This document shows positions 25,992 to 34,527 of a stretch of 64,000 nucleotides of DNA, one piece after another (the stretch's first letter is position 1; each line of letters starts with the position of its first letter). Made by a program: the position numbers and the translations under genes. Under the pieces are notes generated by a model. It saw nothing but the letters and a program-made list of their open reading frames with translations, was not told the origin of the DNA and ran no database searches. This DNA is from Shewanella mesophila (GTDB taxonomy: Bacteria; Pseudomonadota; Gammaproteobacteria; Enterobacterales; Shewanellaceae): the NCBI RefSeq assembly GCF_019457515.1, contig NZ_CP080421.1, forward strand, positions 4,030,001-4,094,000, written 5' to 3'.

Positions 25992-27809
25992 ATGCGTCTA
26001 AAGCTTCTAACATCAATTTTACTCACTACTAGCTTGCTCTCGGCCTGCGGCGGATCCAACTCTGATGACGGTACAGATCTCCCGCCTGACGGAGGCACGC
26101 CACCCGATGGCGGCACACCACCAAGTAGCTTTAATCATCAAATCACGGGCAATGTTGTTCATACAGGTGCGGTAGCTGGTGCCGATGTCTGTGTCGATTT
26201 AGATCAAAATGGACAATGTGATGAATCCGAGCCCAGTTCAACGACCAACAATGATGGGCTTTATCAAATTGATTGGGAAAGCGACCAAGAGCAACCCACT
26301 TATGATCTAATTGCCACATGGATTCAAACATCCCAAAGTTTAAGCAAGCCCTCGCCCCTAAAAGCAGCCATTAAGCCAGAGCTAACACAACAGGGCGTGG
26401 ACGCTAATAGCCCTGTAATCTCTGATAGTGGTGAAGCTAAGTTAATGGCACTACAGGAGCACAACGGGGCCATTAATAGCTTAACCAACATTGAGTTTCA
26501 ACGTACTACACGCATGCGACAAGCCGGTGAAACACCTCTTGATATCGCCGCCGAACGACTTATTCTTGCCGCCCTTTTACATACCATTTATGACAGAGGC
26601 GAAGCCAACACCTATCAACTCTCTGCAACCCAGTCTGTCGATGTTGATTTTCAAGATACCTATAAATTACATCAATATATTGACGCACTTATCGGCAATC
26701 AGCTTACCGATTATTTAGCGGTCGATGATGTAATGTCGATGAGCAAAGAACGGCTCAAACAATTAATTAAAGACAGCGGCATGGAAACCCAAACATATCT
26801 AGACAGCGATCCCATGGACATACGCTTCCTAGTTAACAACACCTTATTAGCCCAAGGCTATATTGAAGCCCCCATAGATCAAAAAATCATGTCAGCAGAT
26901 GACTGGCAGGTGGTCACTACCAATTTCCTAGAAGACGAGCAGCAACCCAGTAAGTTCAACTTGGCCCCAGCAAAAGTCAATAACTCTTTTACACTAGACT
27001 ACGGGGATCCTGCGCTGTCTTTCACTGGATCAATAAACGATGGCAAGGTATGGGGACAAGTTATTGATACGGATGACGGTACAGCTCAAATCGAAGAGTG
27101 CTGGAATACCGATATGGGCAAATGGATCAACCCAGATAGAGACGATCAAGGCTATCAACCTCATGCAACGAAGTTTGTTAATAACAACCTACAAACGGTT
27201 TATCGCGGCACTAACGTACCTGTAACCGTTGAGTTCACGAAATACCAAAGTAATGGTAGCGACTGGCAGGCCATCCTCAGCACCACACCTGCGGCGTTAA
27301 AACTAAGCACGCTGAGCTGGCCCACCGTTATTTATCGCTACACCATTGAACAGGCCGAAGATGTCATGTGTCGAGTTCAAGATGATTTTAATGTTTGGCC
27401 AATGCCAGCGCATCAAGATCCCCTACGACTGACCACCACAGATATGGCGAGACTCTTTTGGCCAAGTTTCTATCCACACGACATTGAAATTGATGAAAAT
27501 ACTAAACGGGTAAGTATTGATATCACGGGTGAAAAGGAAACCTATGAATGGTCATTACTGACTAGCGCTAGCGGCCAGTCGATGATCCAGATAAAACAAG
27601 TGGATCTTCCGGCTAAATTCGCCGAATTTGTGTTGCCAGATCATTATCTGATTGTTGGCGCTGATATTATCGAAATCACCCTCAACGAGGCGATGCGATA
27701 CGGTGCCGAAAATGACTACTTGAATCTTGCCTATGATGGCGAAGAAGATGGCTTTAACCAGCGCTTCTATCAACATCTATCATCTCTGGTAGCGACCACC
27801 CAACCCTAA
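25992..27809 (+). CDS. Lipoprotein of unknown function
   Basis: A 605-residue exported lipoprotein. The signal peptide ends in the lipobox LLSAC (Cys at about 19), and the mature start is a flexible linker with the repeat PPDGGTPPDGGTPP. Next comes a small beta-sandwich-like segment with GADVCVDLDQNGQCDESEP, a pattern seen in bacterial surface proteins with carboxypeptidase-regulatory-like or calcium-binding repeats. The remaining 500 residues were not recognised. AAGGA lies eight bases before the ATG. A UUCG-loop hairpin follows the stop. A cell-envelope role is inferred only from export signals. Confidence 0.8.
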   Translation: MRLKLLTSILLTTSLLSACGGSNSDDGTDLPPDGGTPPDGGTPPSSFNHQITGNVVHTGAVAGADVCVDLDQNGQCDESEPSSTTNNDGLYQIDWESDQEQPTYDLIATWIQTSQSLSKPSPLKAAIKPELTQQGVDANSPVISDSGEAKLMALQEHNGAINSLTNIEFQRTTRMRQAGETPLDIAAERLILAALLHTIYDRGEANTYQLSATQSVDVDFQDTYKLHQYIDALIGNQLTDYLAVDDVMSMSKERLKQLIKDSGMETQTYLDSDPMDIRFLVNNTLLAQGYIEAPIDQKIMSADDWQVVTTNFLEDEQQPSKFNLAPAKVNNSFTLDYGDPALSFTGSINDGKVWGQVIDTDDGTAQIEECWNTDMGKWINPDRDDQGYQPHATKFVNNNLQTVYRGTNVPVTVEFTKYQSNGSDWQAILSTTPAALKLSTLSWPTVIYRYTIEQAEDVMCRVQDDFNVWPMPAHQDPLRLTTTDMARLFWPSFYPHDIEIDENTKRVSIDITGEKETYEWSLLTSASGQSMIQIKQVDLPAKFAEFVLPDHYLIVGADIIEITLNEAMRYGAENDYLNLAYDGEEDGFNQRFYQHLSSLVATTQP

Positions 27810-27840
27810 TCCCCATCAGTATAATAAAATGACAACAGCG

Positions 27841-27864
27841 TTGAGGAGGCTTCGGCCTCCTCAA
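27841..27864 (+). terminator. UUCG-loop hairpin after the lipoprotein gene
   Basis: Arms TTGAGGAGGC and GCCTCCTCAA enclose TTCG. There is no T-run after it, so it is a very stable 3' hairpin that may protect the message or act as a weak terminator. The rest of the 311-bp gap to the next gene (27810-28120) is AT-rich with no gene seen. Confidence 0.6.
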
Positions 27865-28120
27865 GCAATTTGCACTAAGTACCAATTGCAGTATCCGCAT
27901 TAATAGTCCGCCTTATCGTCATATTTTTAAAAGATCACCATATTTTCCACGAAAAAAATGAGCTTTCTTCAATTAAATCCTGCTTTAATCTTCAGAGCCC
28001 TATTTTATCATCAAGGTTTGTCACGATTCACAGACCTAACCTTGTAGTAATGCTAGCCTCCTGCCCTTAATTAAATCGCTATAATCGATCAATCAAAGAT
28101 ACGATAACGAAGAGGCCATT

Positions 28121-29347
28121 GTGGCAAACAAAACCCATAAACTTATGCGTAATATCGGGGTGCAGGTGGTCATTGCGATGATCATTGGTGCCATTGTCGG
28201 CTTCATCATGGGGGAAGATGCCAGCATTTTCGCTCCGCTGGGCACCATTTTCATTCATTTAATCAAGATGCTAGTGATCCCTCTCGTGCTAGTCTCTATT
28301 ATCTCAGGAGCCGCGAGCCTAGGTGATAGTCCCTCAGCAGGAAAAATTGGTATTGGCACCTTTGGATTTTTCATTGTCACCTCAGGTATCGCGGTCGGCT
28401 TGGCGCTGCTGCTAGGCAATCTGTTCCAACCAGGCCAAGGCGTCGATTTTACCGCTCACAGTAGCAGTAATTTAATGACGGTCACCGAGGAACATGGTGC
28501 ACTACCAGGAGTCATGGACACCTTTATCGGCATGATCCCAACAAATGTGTTCGAGTCATTAACGGGCGGCAACATCTTACAGATCCTCGTTTTTAGTATC
28601 TTTTTTGGGATCGCGCTAACCAAAGTCAAAGGTGATGGTGCCAAGCCGATTCTGGCCGTCCTAAATACCATAGTCGATGCGTTTGTATGGATGATTAACT
28701 GTGTGATGATCATCGCCCCAATCGGTGTATTCGGCCTGATGGCAGATTCTGTCGGCACCTTCGGTTTCGATGCGCTTGAGGTGGTATTCAAACTGTTTGC
28801 TGTATTTGTCGTTGCAATTTTACTGTTTGGTTTCCTATTTTTTCCGCTCCTTGTACAACTCTTTTCTCGCGTCAGTGCGAGAGAATTTATCAGTGCGATG
28901 AAGAAGCCTCAGGTCATGGCGCTATCCACCGCATCATCCATGGCAACCTTACCCGTCAACATGGAAACCTGCGAAGAGGAACTCAAGGTATCTAAGGCAA
29001 CCGCTTCTTTCGTGCTACCACTCGGTGCCACGATTAATATGAGTGGCAATGCAATCTACTACGGCCTAGTGGCGATGTTTTTTGCTCAGATGTATGGTAT
29101 CGATCTTTCACTCACCGCCTACGCTGCCATTATCTTTACCGCGACCTTAGGCGCCATAGGCCAAGCTGGTGTACCCGGCCCCTCCTTTCTCGTTGTCGCC
29201 GTACTGATGGCCGCCGGAATCCCTATCGATGGCCTGCCGTTGTTATTTGCCTTAGACAGAGTGTTCGACATGATCCGTACTTCATTGAATATCACTGGCG
29301 ATGCCGCCTGTGCACTGATCATGGATAAATATACCCAAGAAAAATAA
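28121..29347 (+). CDS. Dicarboxylate/amino acid:cation symporter (DAACS family)
   Basis: A 408-residue inner-membrane carrier starting at GTG 28121 with GAAGAGG seven to eleven bases upstream. Hydrophobic helices span the whole length. The HP1 region reads LSTASSMATLP, HP2 contains GQAGVPGPSF, and TM8 keeps DRVFDMIRTSLNITGDA, which in this family binds the substrate carboxylate and sodium. The normally conserved TM7 NMDGT motif is NMSGN here, losing the sodium-ligand Asp. Substrate is probably an acidic or small neutral amino acid or a C4-dicarboxylate, not resolvable from sequence. Confidence 0.88.
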   Translation: MANKTHKLMRNIGVQVVIAMIIGAIVGFIMGEDASIFAPLGTIFIHLIKMLVIPLVLVSIISGAASLGDSPSAGKIGIGTFGFFIVTSGIAVGLALLLGNLFQPGQGVDFTAHSSSNLMTVTEEHGALPGVMDTFIGMIPTNVFESLTGGNILQILVFSIFFGIALTKVKGDGAKPILAVLNTIVDAFVWMINCVMIIAPIGVFGLMADSVGTFGFDALEVVFKLFAVFVVAILLFGFLFFPLLVQLFSRVSAREFISAMKKPQVMALSTASSMATLPVNMETCEEELKVSKATASFVLPLGATINMSGNAIYYGLVAMFFAQMYGIDLSLTAYAAIIFTATLGAIGQAGVPGPSFLVVAVLMAAGIPIDGLPLLFALDRVFDMIRTSLNITGDAACALIMDKYTQEK

Positions 29348-29585
29348 TGCCCTTAAGCGCTTGATGGACTGCAGTTAACGCGAGTTCATCAAGCTTTTTA
29401 ACGATTTAATCTCCAATTTCTACGCCCCCATCTAAGCTCCCCATCTAAAAGATTTGCACTTTATCCTTTGTAAAAAGTAAAGCGAACCAATCATTATGTA
29501 AAATACACTTGACATCAAGGCGGCAGGATACTAGTTTGAATGTCAAGCTTGCTTTACTTCAAAGCAACACCTTGAGAGGGATTTT

Positions 29586-30014
29586 ATGATGAAACATATA
29601 TTCAACGCGATTTGCGCTAAGGGACTACCGGCAAGAGACCTTAAAAATGCAAACAAGGTAAACCTATTGGCACTGCTATGGGTGGCTAGCTTGGCGCTAA
29701 GTAGCTATCTGTTAAAACAAGAACCACTATCTGCAAGCTGGCTGGTTGCCACTCTGTTTGTGGTGCATAGTACGATAGGTATCTTGATGATATTGGCATA
29801 CAAACGCTTTTTGACTCAGCTAGATGAGATGGAGCGCAAGATACAGCTTGATGCGCTGGCACTCGCCGTCGGTGTCACGATTGTCGGATTCTCAAGCTAT
29901 TCTGTGTTGGATCTTGCCGATATGGTGCCCGATCTGAAAGCCTCTTATGTCATCGTCAGCATCGCAGTCACCTATATGGTTGGTATTATCTCAGGCCGAG
30001 TACGTTACGGATGA
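29586..30014 (+). CDS. Small membrane protein paired with an Xre regulator
   Basis: A 142-residue protein with four hydrophobic helices (about residues 26-43, 49-70, 92-110 and 120-136) and a charged segment KRFLTQLDEMERKIQLDAL between helices two and three. I do not recognise a named family with certainty. Its stop overlaps the ATG of an Xre-type regulator (ATGA), a pairing common for small membrane proteins of unknown function in many bacteria. GAGAGGG precedes the start. Confidence 0.75.
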   Translation: MMKHIFNAICAKGLPARDLKNANKVNLLALLWVASLALSSYLLKQEPLSASWLVATLFVVHSTIGILMILAYKRFLTQLDEMERKIQLDALALAVGVTIVGFSSYSVLDLADMVPDLKASYVIVSIAVTYMVGIISGRVRYG

Positions 30015-30214
30015 ACAATCAATTAAAACTACTTCGCGCCCAGCGTAACTGGACTCAAGCCGACTTGGCAGGCTTACTCGACGTATCTCGGCAAACCATT
30101 AACGCGATTGAAAAAGATAAATATGATCCAAGCTTGCCCCTCGCTTTTAAGATAGCGCGCCTATTTGAACTGCCAATAGAAGCTATCTTCGATGACGGTA
30201 AAGAGATAGCCTAG
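30011..30214 (+). CDS. Xre-family helix-turn-helix regulator (YgzD/YozG type)
   Basis: A 67-residue protein that is almost entirely a Cro/C1-type DNA-binding domain: LKLLRAQRNWTQADLAGLLDVSRQTINAIEKDKYDPSLPLAFKIARLF, with the recognition helix around SRQTINAIE. It overlaps the upstream membrane-protein gene by four bases and probably autoregulates the pair. No separate effector domain is present. Confidence 0.88.
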   Translation: MNNQLKLLRAQRNWTQADLAGLLDVSRQTINAIEKDKYDPSLPLAFKIARLFELPIEAIFDDGKEIA

Positions 30215-30258
30215 CTGTCCCAATAGCCATGAGGCAAACTATAGAACAAGGCGTTGGG

Positions 30259-31029
30259 TCAGTTGTCGAGTAATCCTGGCGCCTCGGCTCTTGCTAAGCA
30301 CCACACCTGGACATGAATATATCGAGCTTCAAACAGTGCCGCTATGGTATTAGCTGTCGTTCCTGTAGTGACTACATCATCAACGATTGCGACACGTTGG
30401 TAATTAACATCATCATTTAACTCAAAGGCATTCGCTAAGTTGCGTCGCCGCTGCTTCCCAGTTAACCCAGCCTGAGACTTGGTATCGACTCGCCGCAACA
30501 CCGCATCATCAACCAAAGGAATATCGAGCTGACGACTCAGACTATCGGCAATTAGCCATGCTTGATTAAATCCTCGCTGACGCAGGCGATTAGGATGCAG
30601 CGGAACGACAATCAATGCCTGAGGCCGCTGAATAATAGCCAGTGCTTCCAGCTCGATGACCCGTTGCACTAGCGCTCTGGTTAGACTCTCTAGCCCTGCT
30701 AATTGAGCCTGATACTTGATCGCAGCAACATGTTCACCAAGCCCTTGGTGATAACTGGCTGACGCGATCACCATCAGGGGAGACACGGCCATGCAGCGAC
30801 CACAGTACGCCATCTGCATTAGCATGGGTCGGCCACAGCCGAGACAGGTTGGAGTTTGATAGAGGCTGGCAGATAAGCAGTGCTGACAGATCCCCCGACT
30901 GTCATCGGTTATGTCCTGTTGGCACATCAAACAGCGATTAGGTAAACTAGCACCCAACAAGCGTCGCAGCAGAGAGACTGTGCGCTGCAAGGTTAGCGTA
31001 TAAGTTAACATCCATTTAGGTAGAGGCAT
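30259..31029 (-). CDS. comF: ComF family phosphoribosyltransferase-like protein
   Basis: A double zinc-ribbon-like N-terminus (CLMCQQ, CQHC, CLGCGRP, CGRC) is followed by a phosphoribosyltransferase fold with VPLHPNRLRQRGFNQA and the PRPP-binding VAIVDDVVTTGTT. ComF proteins are linked to DNA uptake in competent bacteria, with unclear biochemistry. The frame is open to ATG 31050, but that would overlap bioH; ATG 31029 leaves a few bases between the two divergent genes. Neither start has a clear ribosome-binding site. Confidence 0.9.
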   Translation of the reverse strand: MPLPKWMLTYTLTLQRTVSLLRRLLGASLPNRCLMCQQDITDDSRGICQHCLSASLYQTPTCLGCGRPMLMQMAYCGRCMAVSPLMVIASASYHQGLGEHVAAIKYQAQLAGLESLTRALVQRVIELEALAIIQRPQALIVVPLHPNRLRQRGFNQAWLIADSLSRQLDIPLVDDAVLRRVDTKSQAGLTGKQRRRNLANAFELNDDVNYQRVAIVDDVVTTGTTANTIAALFEARYIHVQVWCLARAEAPGLLDN

Positions 31030-31033
31030 TTTG

Positions 31034-31810
31034 GTGAGCCAGCAATCCATGCATATTAAAACTATAGGACAGGGTCATCCCATCGTCATGCTTCATGGCT
31101 GGGGAGTAAATAGCGCTGTATTTGAACCTCTACATCAAATGCTGTCGCAGTATTGCGTCCATTATGTTGATTTACCTGGATTTGGTGACAGTCCTGCACT
31201 CGATGGTGATATTGATACCTGGGTTGACCACATTATCGAGCAGACTCCAGAAAACGCTATTTGGGCCGGATGGTCACTAGGCGGACTCGTTGCTACACGC
31301 GCCGTAATTCGCTATCCAAGGCATATTAAGGCATTGCTCACCATAGCCTCATCTCCCTGCTTTATGGCTAGAGAAGCTGAGGGTTGGCCAGGTATTTCGC
31401 CACAAGTACTCCATCAATTTGGTGAACAGCTAGATCAAGATTTAAGTAAGATGATAGAGCGCTTCTTAGCGATCCAAGCGATGGGGAGTGAAACGGCCAA
31501 GCAAGACATCAAGCAGTTAAGAGATCTCGTGATGGCCAAGCCGCTACCACAAGCCTCTGCACTTAAGCAGGGACTCACTATGTTAAAGGAGGTAGACCTG
31601 CGTGCACAACTTGGAACGCTAGATCTGCCTTGGCTAAGGGTATGGGGCCGACTCGATGGTTTAGTGTCACGCCGAGTACAACCCTTAATGCCACCAGCCA
31701 ATAATCAGATACAAGATTTGATCTTAACCAAGGCGTCTCACGCGCCGTTCTTCTCCCATAAACAGGCATTTTCTGACGGCGTTTTGAGTTGGCTCAACAA
31801 GATTAGCTAG
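31034..31810 (+). CDS. bioH: BioH, pimeloyl-[acyl-carrier protein] methyl ester esterase
   Basis: An alpha/beta-hydrolase that removes the methyl ester from pimeloyl-ACP methyl ester, ending the BioC-BioH route for biotin precursor synthesis. Motifs: MLHGWGVNSAVF, nucleophile GWSLGGLVA, acid in RVWGRLDGLV and histidine in ASHAPFFSH. Starts at TTG 31031, GTG 31034 and ATG 31049 are in frame; GTG 31034 is seven bases after AGAGG and is preferred. It is divergent from comF with nearly no gap, an arrangement common in this group. Confidence 0.92.
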   Translation: MSQQSMHIKTIGQGHPIVMLHGWGVNSAVFEPLHQMLSQYCVHYVDLPGFGDSPALDGDIDTWVDHIIEQTPENAIWAGWSLGGLVATRAVIRYPRHIKALLTIASSPCFMAREAEGWPGISPQVLHQFGEQLDQDLSKMIERFLAIQAMGSETAKQDIKQLRDLVMAKPLPQASALKQGLTMLKEVDLRAQLGTLDLPWLRVWGRLDGLVSRRVQPLMPPANNQIQDLILTKASHAPFFSHKQAFSDGVLSWLNKIS

Positions 31811-31873
31811 GAATCACTTTAATTTAACGCAGTTTTTGTTTATTATTTAAACACTATTGTAGGAGTGAACTCA

Positions 31874-32371
31874 ATGTTAGTGGTTACCAACTATCCCCAA
31901 GTGCCTATAGCGACGACGAATCCCGCTACGGATACTGCGCGGGTGGAAAGCCAACAACGCCCACCTATCATTCCGCCCCCACAACTATCGAAGGGAAACG
32001 AAGAGCGCCCCTTTAATCCACAAAATGAGCGTGCAGCTGATCAAGCCAATATCCAAGCCAAGCTGCATGAAAAAGTTCAGGCTAAGCAGCAGGGGCACGG
32101 TCAGCAACAGCAGGAAGAAAGACAACAGCAGGAACAGGCAAAGCGCACCGCACCAGCCATCATAGGGCCTCAACTCATCAAACCCGCGCTGCAACGCCGC
32201 GATATTCGCAGCCCTCAAACCGAACCGCGTCAAACACCTGTGGTAAACGCAAAGGCGCCATTAAAACCCCAATCAACGAGCTTTTACCAAACGGTATCGG
32301 CACATATTTCGAGCTTCTATCAAACCCAAACCCTCCCCAAGGGAGAGCCCGGGTTATCAACCTTTATTTAA
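31874..32371 (+). CDS. Gln/Pro-rich small protein of unknown function
   Basis: A 165-residue, probably disordered, cytoplasmic protein. ATG 31874 has AGGAG eight bases upstream; the longer GTG 31865 start overlaps that site. The middle is Gln-rich (GHGQQQQEERQQQEQ), the N-terminus begins MLVVTNYPQVPIATTN, and the C-terminus has a repeated SFYQT motif. No known domain was recognised. Its last four bases overlap the convergent LtaS-like gene. Confidence 0.65.
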   Translation: MLVVTNYPQVPIATTNPATDTARVESQQRPPIIPPPQLSKGNEERPFNPQNERAADQANIQAKLHEKVQAKQQGHGQQQQEERQQQEQAKRTAPAIIGPQLIKPALQRRDIRSPQTEPRQTPVVNAKAPLKPQSTSFYQTVSAHISSFYQTQTLPKGEPGLSTFI

Positions 32372-34329
32372 GGCGCCTTACTCTCTAACGGTGGCGTTTT
32401 ATATAGCTGATTTTGATAGGCCATACTGCCCCACAATGCCCAAGATAATGCCGCCTGTTTCATCTCATCACTCTGATCTTGATGCACCAGCGTTTTCGCG
32501 CCAAAATCATATTTAAATCCTGAAGGATCTCGGTCTGGTTGCAGAATCACCACATCGTCACCACGCAAGTAAGCGAGGTTTTTGTCGTACTGCATCAAAG
32601 CTCTTCCTGGCCAGTCTGCGGCAACTTGGGTGAGATCTCGTCCCAGCATGGGGTAGCTATCTGAAATACCCATTAACGATAAGACTGTTGGCGCTAAATC
32701 TATTTGACTCACCACTCGCTTATCTTGTTTAGGCTCAATGCCATCACCTAAAATAATGCCAGGTATTCTAAATCGCGATATAGGCACAAGGTCTGCGCCA
32801 CCAACACGGCTATCATGATCGGCAACCACCACGAAAATCGTATCTTTCCAGTAGTCGGATTGTTTAGCTAACTTAAAAAACTCACCCACCGCATAATCGG
32901 CATATTTAGCGGCATTATTACGCGTCTGCTTAGGTTGCTCATAAAGCTCTATACGATCATCAGGGAACTCGAATGGATCATGATTGCTCGAGCTAAAGAC
33001 TAAACTAAAGAAAGGCTTACCCTGTTTATGGAACGCCTCAAACTCTTGGTTAGCACGGCGCATCAGATCTTCATCCGATACCCCCCAAGAACCGACGAAC
33101 GCAGGATCTTTATAACTGTTTTCGTCGACAATATTGTTAAAACCATTCCCCAAGAAAAAGCTCTTCATATTATCGAAGTGACTCTCACCACCATACACAA
33201 ACTGGGTTTCGTAGCCGTGTCGCTTCAGCAAATCGGCAATGGTAAAGAAGTCGGTTTGACTCTTACCTAACTTAACCACAGCGCGGGCTGGTGTTGGTGT
33301 AAACCCTGTGGTTACTGCCTCGATGCCACGTACCGAACGCGTTCCTGTGGCATATAAGTTCTCAAACGTCCAACCTTGCTGAGCAAGCTCATCAATTTTA
33401 GGAGTTAAGGGCATGCCACCTAAATGGCCCACATAGCCGGCGCCAAGACTCTCTTGCAAAATAATCACTAAGTTCTTTGGATTACCTTGATAAGAAGCTT
33501 GGTTAAAGGTCACGCTTGGCAGCTCATCGGAAGTAAATGCGCTCAATGGTCGGCCGCTTTCCTTGCGGACAGTATCGATAATGACCTGTTTATCGAGTTG
33601 ACCATACACTTTTGATGCGTTCTCCTCATTGCCCATTTGATCTATGGCAAAAAAGAGCGAATAGGAAGAGTTAATCACTAGAGCATTAACTAGCGGATCA
33701 TCAGCAAAAGCCACCATTGCAGGATTCAGCGGACGATGCCCAAGACTAGAGCGAGCGCCAAGGAAAGTAATAACGATAACTAACAATGCAATCACTGGGC
33801 GCCATAACCAACGCGGATAACGGACATCGCGCAGCAGGTAGCCACTAAACTTCCAGCCGCCCCATAAGGTTGCACCGCTAACCAGCAAACCTAGTAGCAA
33901 TTCGCCTTTACGGCCAGCCCACAACATTGAAAGCACTTCTTTTGGATAGATCAAATATTCGATATAGAGTCGATTTGGACGAATGCCATACTCTTGAATA
34001 AACGACGGGGTAGAGATCTCAAGAAACACCATCAACCAGAGTCCAAGCGTCAGCCATACTCTAAGCACCTGCTTCCAGCCACGGCCAACCAAATGATCAC
34101 CACCAAAAATTGCCGTACCTAATGCGGCAACACCCCATAACCAACATAGGGTAGCAAAATCAACACGAAGCCCTTGAATCAGTAGATGTGACCAACCATC
34201 GACGGCCGCGACTCTATCGGCTTGCCAGAGACCTAAGCCAATGCGACTCAACGTCGCCACAACGATTGCTATCAATCCAAAATACAAAATAGAACGAAAC
34301 GGTCCCATTTTTGAAGCCGGTGTAATCAT
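32368..34329 (-). CDS. LtaS/sulfatase-superfamily inner-membrane phosphotransferase
   Basis: A 653-residue protein with five hydrophobic helices in the first 190 residues and a periplasmic alkaline-phosphatase-fold domain from about residue 280. The metal-binding Glu lies in LQESLGAGY (E293) and the catalytic Thr in YATGTRSVRG (T330); SSSNHDPFEFPD and VVADHDSRVG supply further metal ligands. The family includes lipoteichoic acid synthase and phosphoglycerol or phosphoethanolamine transferases that modify envelope glycans; in Gram-negatives a phosphoglycerol transfer role is likely but not shown. Convergent with the Gln-rich gene. Confidence 0.85.
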   Translation of the reverse strand: MITPASKMGPFRSILYFGLIAIVVATLSRIGLGLWQADRVAAVDGWSHLLIQGLRVDFATLCWLWGVAALGTAIFGGDHLVGRGWKQVLRVWLTLGLWLMVFLEISTPSFIQEYGIRPNRLYIEYLIYPKEVLSMLWAGRKGELLLGLLVSGATLWGGWKFSGYLLRDVRYPRWLWRPVIALLVIVITFLGARSSLGHRPLNPAMVAFADDPLVNALVINSSYSLFFAIDQMGNEENASKVYGQLDKQVIIDTVRKESGRPLSAFTSDELPSVTFNQASYQGNPKNLVIILQESLGAGYVGHLGGMPLTPKIDELAQQGWTFENLYATGTRSVRGIEAVTTGFTPTPARAVVKLGKSQTDFFTIADLLKRHGYETQFVYGGESHFDNMKSFFLGNGFNNIVDENSYKDPAFVGSWGVSDEDLMRRANQEFEAFHKQGKPFFSLVFSSSNHDPFEFPDDRIELYEQPKQTRNNAAKYADYAVGEFFKLAKQSDYWKDTIFVVVADHDSRVGGADLVPISRFRIPGIILGDGIEPKQDKRVVSQIDLAPTVLSLMGISDSYPMLGRDLTQVAADWPGRALMQYDKNLAYLRGDDVVILQPDRDPSGFKYDFGAKTLVHQDQSDEMKQAALSWALWGSMAYQNQLYKTPPLESKAP

Positions 34330-34477
34330 AATTTTCCTAAGCCAATCAGAAGTTAATATGTGCCCTCAAGGCAACAACTAAATAGGTACGACATAAAGTC
34401 GCTATTTTGACATAAAAGCGCTAGATAAGTTCGAAAAATCTCCTTCCACCACAAAACGAGAGGAAGTTGCACCATAC

Positions 34478-34505
34478 AAAAATGCCGAGGCATTGGGCCT
34501 CGGCA
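34478..34505 (-). terminator. Intrinsic terminator after tex
   Basis: On the minus strand TGCCGAGGC pairs with GCCTCGGCA around a five-base loop and is followed by TTTTT, 22 bases after the tex stop. Confidence 0.9.
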
Positions 34506-34527
34506 ACTTTTACTTCAACAAATGGTA

